Shown here one piece after another: positions 60,646 to 64,000 of a DNA stretch of 64,000 nt. A model generated the notes under the pieces. That model saw nothing but the letters and a program-made list of their open reading frames with translations, was not told the DNA's origin and did not search any database. The DNA comes from Gemmatimonas sp. (GTDB taxonomy: Bacteria > Gemmatimonadota > Gemmatimonadetes > Gemmatimonadales > Gemmatimonadaceae), in contig NZ_JANPLK010000017.1 of NCBI RefSeq assembly GCF_031426495.1, forward strand, positions 66,517-130,516, read 5' to 3'. The translations under genes were made by a program, and so were the position numbers. The stretch's first letter is position 1. Each line of letters opens with the position of its first letter.

Positions 60646-60779
60646 ACGCGGCCGTGTCGGGCATCGCCGGTTCACGGTGCCTGGCACGTACGGGCGCGCT
60701 TCGCACGACAGGCGGGTTGCTGTCGTCGGGCACGACCACCTAGCATTGAACCGATGACATTCCTCGATTCGGAGAACGC

Positions 60780-61925
60780 GTGAACCTACACGAGTATCAG
60801 GCGAAAGAGCTGTTGCGGGCGGCCGGTGTGCCGATCCCGCCCGGCGAAATCGCTACGACGCCGGAACAGGCGGAAGCCATCGCGCAGCGCTACGGCGCAG
60901 CAGTTATGGTGAAGGCGCAAGTGCATGCCGGCGGACGTGGCAAGGCGGGCGGCGTGAAGTTCTGCCCAACGCCGGAAGCGGCCAAGGAAAAGGCGACCGC
61001 CATTCTCGGTATGACGATCAAAGATCTCGTCGTCGAGAAGGTGCTCGTGACCATCGCGGCCGACATCGGCTCTGAAGCGTACGTCGGCATTATCGTCGAC
61101 CGCGCAACCAAGAAGCCGGTGTTCATGGTGAGCGCGGCCGGTGGCATCGACATCGAAGAAGTCGCGGCCAGCACGCCGGAGCTGATCCTGTATCACCCGG
61201 TCGACACGCGCTACGGCCTGTTGTCGTTCGAAGCGATGCGCATGGGCTTCTTCCTGTTCAAGGACGTCAAGCTCGCGCGTCAGGCCGCGAAGATCATGCA
61301 GCAGCTGTACACGGCGTTCATGAATGCCGGCTGCTCGCTCGCGGAAATCAATCCGCTCGTGCTCACGCCGACGGGTGAATTGATCGCGGTCGACGGCAAG
61401 ATGGTCATCGACGACAACGAACTCGATCGCCGCCCCGACGTCGCCGCACTGCGCGACGAGTCGTCGGAAGCGCCGAGCGAAGTCGACGCGCGCAATTCGA
61501 ACCTCACGTTCATCAAGCTCGATGGTAACGTCGGCTGCGTGGTAAACGGCGCGGGCCTCGCCATGGCGACGATGGACCTCGTGAAGCATTACGGCGGCGA
61601 TCCGGCCAACTTCCTCGATATCGGCGGTTCGTCGAATCCGGAGAAGGTCGTGAACGCGCTGCGCATCATCACGTCCGATCCGAACGTGAAATGCATTCTG
61701 TTCAACATCTTCGGCGGCATTACGCGCACCGATGACGTGGCCAACGGCATCGTCACGGCGACCAAGGCGAATCCGCTCAAGGTGCCTATCGTGATCCGTC
61801 TTACCGGCACCAACGAGGAGATCGCCGTGAAGATTCTGCAGGACAACGGCTTCTCGGCATCGAACGACATGGACGCGGCCGTGCAGCGCGCCGTGGAACT
61901 CGCGACGAAGGGAGGTGCCGCGTGA
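60780..61925 (+). CDS. sucC: Succinyl-CoA synthetase beta subunit
   Basis: This 381-residue ATP-grasp subunit makes ATP (or GTP) from succinyl-CoA with SucD. MNLHEYQAKELLRAAGVPIP opens it, AQVHAGGRGKAGGVKFC binds nucleotide, and LAEINPLVLTPTGELIAVDG and FLDIGGSSNPEKVVNALRII, then NIFGGITRTDDVANGIV, are family hallmarks. The start is GTG 60780, preceded by GGAG. The stop overlaps the sucD GTG. Confidence 0.97.
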   Translation: MNLHEYQAKELLRAAGVPIPPGEIATTPEQAEAIAQRYGAAVMVKAQVHAGGRGKAGGVKFCPTPEAAKEKATAILGMTIKDLVVEKVLVTIAADIGSEAYVGIIVDRATKKPVFMVSAAGGIDIEEVAASTPELILYHPVDTRYGLLSFEAMRMGFFLFKDVKLARQAAKIMQQLYTAFMNAGCSLAEINPLVLTPTGELIAVDGKMVIDDNELDRRPDVAALRDESSEAPSEVDARNSNLTFIKLDGNVGCVVNGAGLAMATMDLVKHYGGDPANFLDIGGSSNPEKVVNALRIITSDPNVKCILFNIFGGITRTDDVANGIVTATKANPLKVPIVIRLTGTNEEIAVKILQDNGFSASNDMDAAVQRAVELATKGGAA

Positions 61926-62794
61926 GCATCTTCATCGACAACGGCACCAAGCTGATCGTGCAGGGCATCACGGGCCGCGACGGCTCGTTCCATGCCAAGC
62001 AGATGATCGAGTACGGTACGCAGGTCGTGGCGGGCGTGACGCCGGGCAAGGGTGGCCAGACGTTCGAAGGCACCGTACCCATTTTCGATACCGTGTACGA
62101 TGCCGTGCAGGCGACGGGCGCCAACACCTCCGTCATCTATGTGCCGCCGATGTTCGCGGCCGATGCGATGATGGAAGCGGCGGCGGCGGGCGTGAAGCTC
62201 ATCGTCTGCATCACGGAAGGCGTGCCCGTGTTGGACATGACCAAGGTGTACCCGTACGTGAAGGAACACGGCGCGCGTCTGATCGGCCCGAACTGCCCGG
62301 GGCTCATCACGCCTGGCCAGTCGAAGGTCGGTATCATCCCCGGTCGGATCTGCATGCCGGGTCACGTCGGCGTCGTCAGCCGCTCCGGCACGCTGACCTA
62401 TGAGATCGTGAACCAGCTCACGAAGGCCGGCATCGGCCAGAGCTCGTGCGTCGGTATCGGCGGTGATCCGATCAACGGCACGAACTTCATCGATTGCCTC
62501 GCCGCGTTCGAGGCGGATCCGCAGACCAAGGCCATCGCGATGATGGGTGAGATCGGCGGCACCGACGAGCAGGAAGCCGCCGCGTTCATCAAGGCGCACA
62601 TGAAGAAGCCGGTGGTCGGCTTCATCGCCGGTCAGACCGCTCCGCCGGGCCGCCGCATGGGCCACGCCGGCGCGATCATCTCGGGCTCCGAGGGCACGGC
62701 GGCCGAGAAGATCGAGTCGTTCCTGGCTGCCGGCATGGGCGTTGCCCAGCGTCCGGTGGACTTTGTCGATCTGATCAAGGCGCGTCTGGCGTAA
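61922..62794 (+). CDS. sucD: Succinyl-CoA synthetase alpha subunit
   Basis: This 290-residue subunit binds CoA and carries the phosphohistidine. KLIVQGITGRDGSFHAKQMI is the CoA-binding start, LIGPNCPGLITPGQSKVGII and SRSGTLTYEIVNQLTKAGIG follow, and RRMGHAGAIISGSEGTAAEK holds the active-site histidine near residue 247. GTG 61922 overlaps sucC, matching the fixed stoichiometry of the two subunits. A strong terminator follows at 62814-62858. Confidence 0.97.
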   Translation: MSIFIDNGTKLIVQGITGRDGSFHAKQMIEYGTQVVAGVTPGKGGQTFEGTVPIFDTVYDAVQATGANTSVIYVPPMFAADAMMEAAAAGVKLIVCITEGVPVLDMTKVYPYVKEHGARLIGPNCPGLITPGQSKVGIIPGRICMPGHVGVVSRSGTLTYEIVNQLTKAGIGQSSCVGIGGDPINGTNFIDCLAAFEADPQTKAIAMMGEIGGTDEQEAAAFIKAHMKKPVVGFIAGQTAPPGRRMGHAGAIISGSEGTAAEKIESFLAAGMGVAQRPVDFVDLIKARLA

Positions 62795-62813
62795 TCGCAC
62801 CAGCCGCCGGGTA

Positions 62814-62858
62814 GGAAGCGGGGCGGATCACGAGCGTCGTGATCTGCCCCGCTTTCTT
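62814..62858 (+). terminator. Rho-independent terminator after sucCD
   Basis: GGGGCGGATCACGA (62820-62833) pairs with TCGTGATCTGCCCC (62837-62850) with one G-T pair around GCG. The stem extends outward through GGAAGC/GCTTTC, and T-rich sequence follows. Confidence 0.9.
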
Positions 62859-62905
62859 GTACGCGCCCCCTGCGTAGCGCGCGCACGCGCGCGCAGATTC
62901 CACCA

Positions 62906-63808
62906 ATGCCCATCACACCGCAACGTCTCGCCGATCTCCTCGTCGCCTCGCGCATCGTCATGCCGCTGATGGCGGGCACGGTGGCTGATGCGGCCGCAGC
63001 CCTCTGCGTGTCGCTGGAACGAAGCGGGGCGCTCTCCAACGCCGACCTGCTCCGTGAGCGGATCGAGGAGGCCCGGAGCGAAGACATCGTGGGGCTCGCG
63101 GACCGCGCCTTCGTGCTGCACTACCGCACCGACGCGGTTCGGGACCTCGTGGTATCCATCGGGGTGGCGCCCAAGGACGTGGTCCGCGTGCTTGACGACG
63201 ACGAACTGCAGCGGGCGCGTCTTGTGGTGCTGGTGTGCGCGCCGCCACGACAGATGGCGCGGCATCTCCAAGTGGTCAGCGCGCTTGTTCGCGTGCTCTC
63301 CAATCCGACGAGTGTGGCGGCGGCGCTCGCCGCGGAGACGCCGGCTCAGCTGGTGGCGCTGCCGCAGTTTACGGGGAAGGAGCTCCCGGCTCAACTCACC
63401 GTCCGAGAGCTGATGTCGGAGCGTCCACGGACCGTCGGCCCCGAGGCGCCGCTCCGGAGCGCCGTGCTTGAGATGCTGCGGGCCGGCCTCGGCGGCCTTC
63501 CGGTGGTGGACGAATCGAACCGGGTCATCGGCATGTTGAGTGAACGTGAGCTCTTGCGGGATCTCCTGAGCCATTATCTTCCGCGCGCCGGGGGTGTGAA
63601 CGCACTCCAGCCGCCAGCCGCGGCGCGGCGCACGGTACGCGACATCATGACCCGTCAGGTCCTGTGTGTGGCGCCCGAGCAGCCGCTCGCCGAGGTGGCG
63701 TCCCTGATGCTCAACAAGGACGTCGACCGGGTACCTGTCGTGAAGGATGACCGATTGGTCGGCTTCCTCACGCGCGGGGACATCGTTCGCAAATTGATCG
63801 GATCCTGA
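62906..63808 (+). CDS. PTS EIIA-like domain fused to two CBS domains
   Basis: This 300-residue protein joins a fructose-type (EIIA-2) phosphotransferase domain (about residues 1-150) to a CBS pair (about 168-230 and 245-300). The first half reads VADAAAALCVSLERSGALSN, then AFVLHYRTDAVRDLVVSIGV with His72 at the position of the phosphorylated histidine in the EIIA family (IPHARTDAV), and RHLQVVSALVRVLSNPTSVA. The CBS units read LTVRELMSERPRTVGPEAPL with GMLSERELLRDLLSH, and TVRDIMTRQVLCVAPEQPLA with VGFLTRGDIVRKLIG. CBS pairs bind adenine nucleotides. It lies three bases from ndk. Whether it is phosphorylated, and by what, is unknown. Confidence 0.82.
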   Translation: MPITPQRLADLLVASRIVMPLMAGTVADAAAALCVSLERSGALSNADLLRERIEEARSEDIVGLADRAFVLHYRTDAVRDLVVSIGVAPKDVVRVLDDDELQRARLVVLVCAPPRQMARHLQVVSALVRVLSNPTSVAAALAAETPAQLVALPQFTGKELPAQLTVRELMSERPRTVGPEAPLRSAVLEMLRAGLGGLPVVDESNRVIGMLSERELLRDLLSHYLPRAGGVNALQPPAAARRTVRDIMTRQVLCVAPEQPLAEVASLMLNKDVDRVPVVKDDRLVGFLTRGDIVRKLIGS

Positions 63809-63811
63809 CTC

Positions 63812-64000
63812 ATGGCTGGTCGTCGCACTCTTACCATCGTCAAGCCGGACGCCTTCGCTGGTGGCAAGGCCGGACTCATCATCGCGCTGCTGGAGAAGTC
63901 GGGATTCACGGTCAAGGCCGCCCGCGTCATGCAGCTCTCCTCCGAGCAGTCCGGGGAGTTCTACGCCGTGCACAAGGGACGCCCGTTCTACGGCGAGCTG
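63812..64000 (+). CDS. ndk: Nucleoside diphosphate kinase (partial, runs off the window)
   Basis: Only the first 63 codons are present, because the window ends. They read MAGRRTLTIVKPDAFAGGKA then GLIIALLEKSGFTVKAARVM, the normal NDK N-terminus with the ATP-binding lysine in VKPDA. The enzyme balances nucleoside triphosphates through a phosphohistidine whose histidine lies beyond the window. ATG 63812 comes three bases after the EIIA-CBS stop, so the genes are probably co-transcribed; sucCD is upstream past a terminator. Confidence 0.95.
   Translation, partial: MAGRRTLTIVKPDAFAGGKAGLIIALLEKSGFTVKAARVMQLSSEQSGEFYAVHKGRPFYGEL

Noticed and set aside
1..64000. CRISPR arrays, insertion sequences, prophage or integrase genes
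   Set aside because: I saw no regularly spaced direct repeats, no transposase or integrase motif and no phage structural genes. The only tandem repeat found is the short DnaB tail.

Overview
The window reads as chromosomal core DNA from a high-GC, Gram-negative, respiring bacterium. Evidence for an outer membrane is a TonB-receptor-like protein and a plug-domain protein. Evidence for aerobic respiration is a 14-gene complex I operon, succinate dehydrogenase, malate dehydrogenase and succinyl-CoA synthetase. My best guess is the phylum Gemmatimonadota. That rests on the style of the proteins (plug-only TonB proteins ending in a Cys-Gly...Ile-Trp tail, the sdhC-A-B type, the mix of neighbours) and is inference; no rRNA is present to settle it. 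Almost every base is coding. There is no prophage, insertion sequence, CRISPR array or secondary-metabolite cluster.

Layout. 0-6 kb: a U32 peptidase-like RNA-hydroxylation protein, a small membrane protein, a RecQ helicase with its zinc cysteines at the C-terminus, and an acyl-CoA dehydrogenase. 5.86-8.75 kb: a 472-base non-coding stretch, RNase E/G, then L21 and L27 with a clear promoter and terminator. 8.8-11.9 kb: a small helical protein, a glycerophosphodiesterase, and a three-gene ECF sigma / zinc anti-sigma / Spy-like periplasmic cassette. 11.9-12.3 kb: tRNA-Leu(CAA) and tRNA-Asn(GTT), closed by a perfect 20-bp hairpin. 12.4-17.7 kb: leucyl aminopeptidase overlapping a TonB-receptor-like protein, then yicC-gmk-rpoZ. 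17.7-26.7 kb: a tightly overlapping housekeeping run, coaBC-udg-dnaB-radA-ispD-tsaC-arginine phosphatase-aroE-comF. 26.7-31.5 kb: gap-pgk-tpiA-secG-carA. 31.5-33.7 kb: an HU protein and moaD-moaE-moaA. 33.9-39.2 kb: mdh, sdhCAB and a TsdA-like dihaem cytochrome c lipoprotein. 39.3-42.0 kb: a plug-only TonB protein, a Tat-exported DsrE-like protein and dcd. 42.3-56.7 kb: nuoA-N in canonical order. 56.7-64 kb: a phosphohexomutase, a UPF0182 membrane protein, sucCD, an EIIA-CBS fusion and the start of ndk.

How it fits together. NADH from glycolysis (gap) and the TCA cycle (mdh) feeds the Nuo complex; SdhCAB delivers succinate electrons to quinone; SucCD supplies succinate and nucleoside triphosphate, with ndk close by. 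Many gene starts overlap the previous stop as ATGA or GTGA, so translational coupling is widespread. I do not see a convincing wholly new system. The best leads are the sigma/anti-sigma/Spy cassette, the EIIA-CBS fusion that keeps its histidine, the cytochrome lipoprotein behind sdhCAB, the plug-only TonB protein next to the exported DsrE protein, and the overlapping hairpins ahead of moaDEA.
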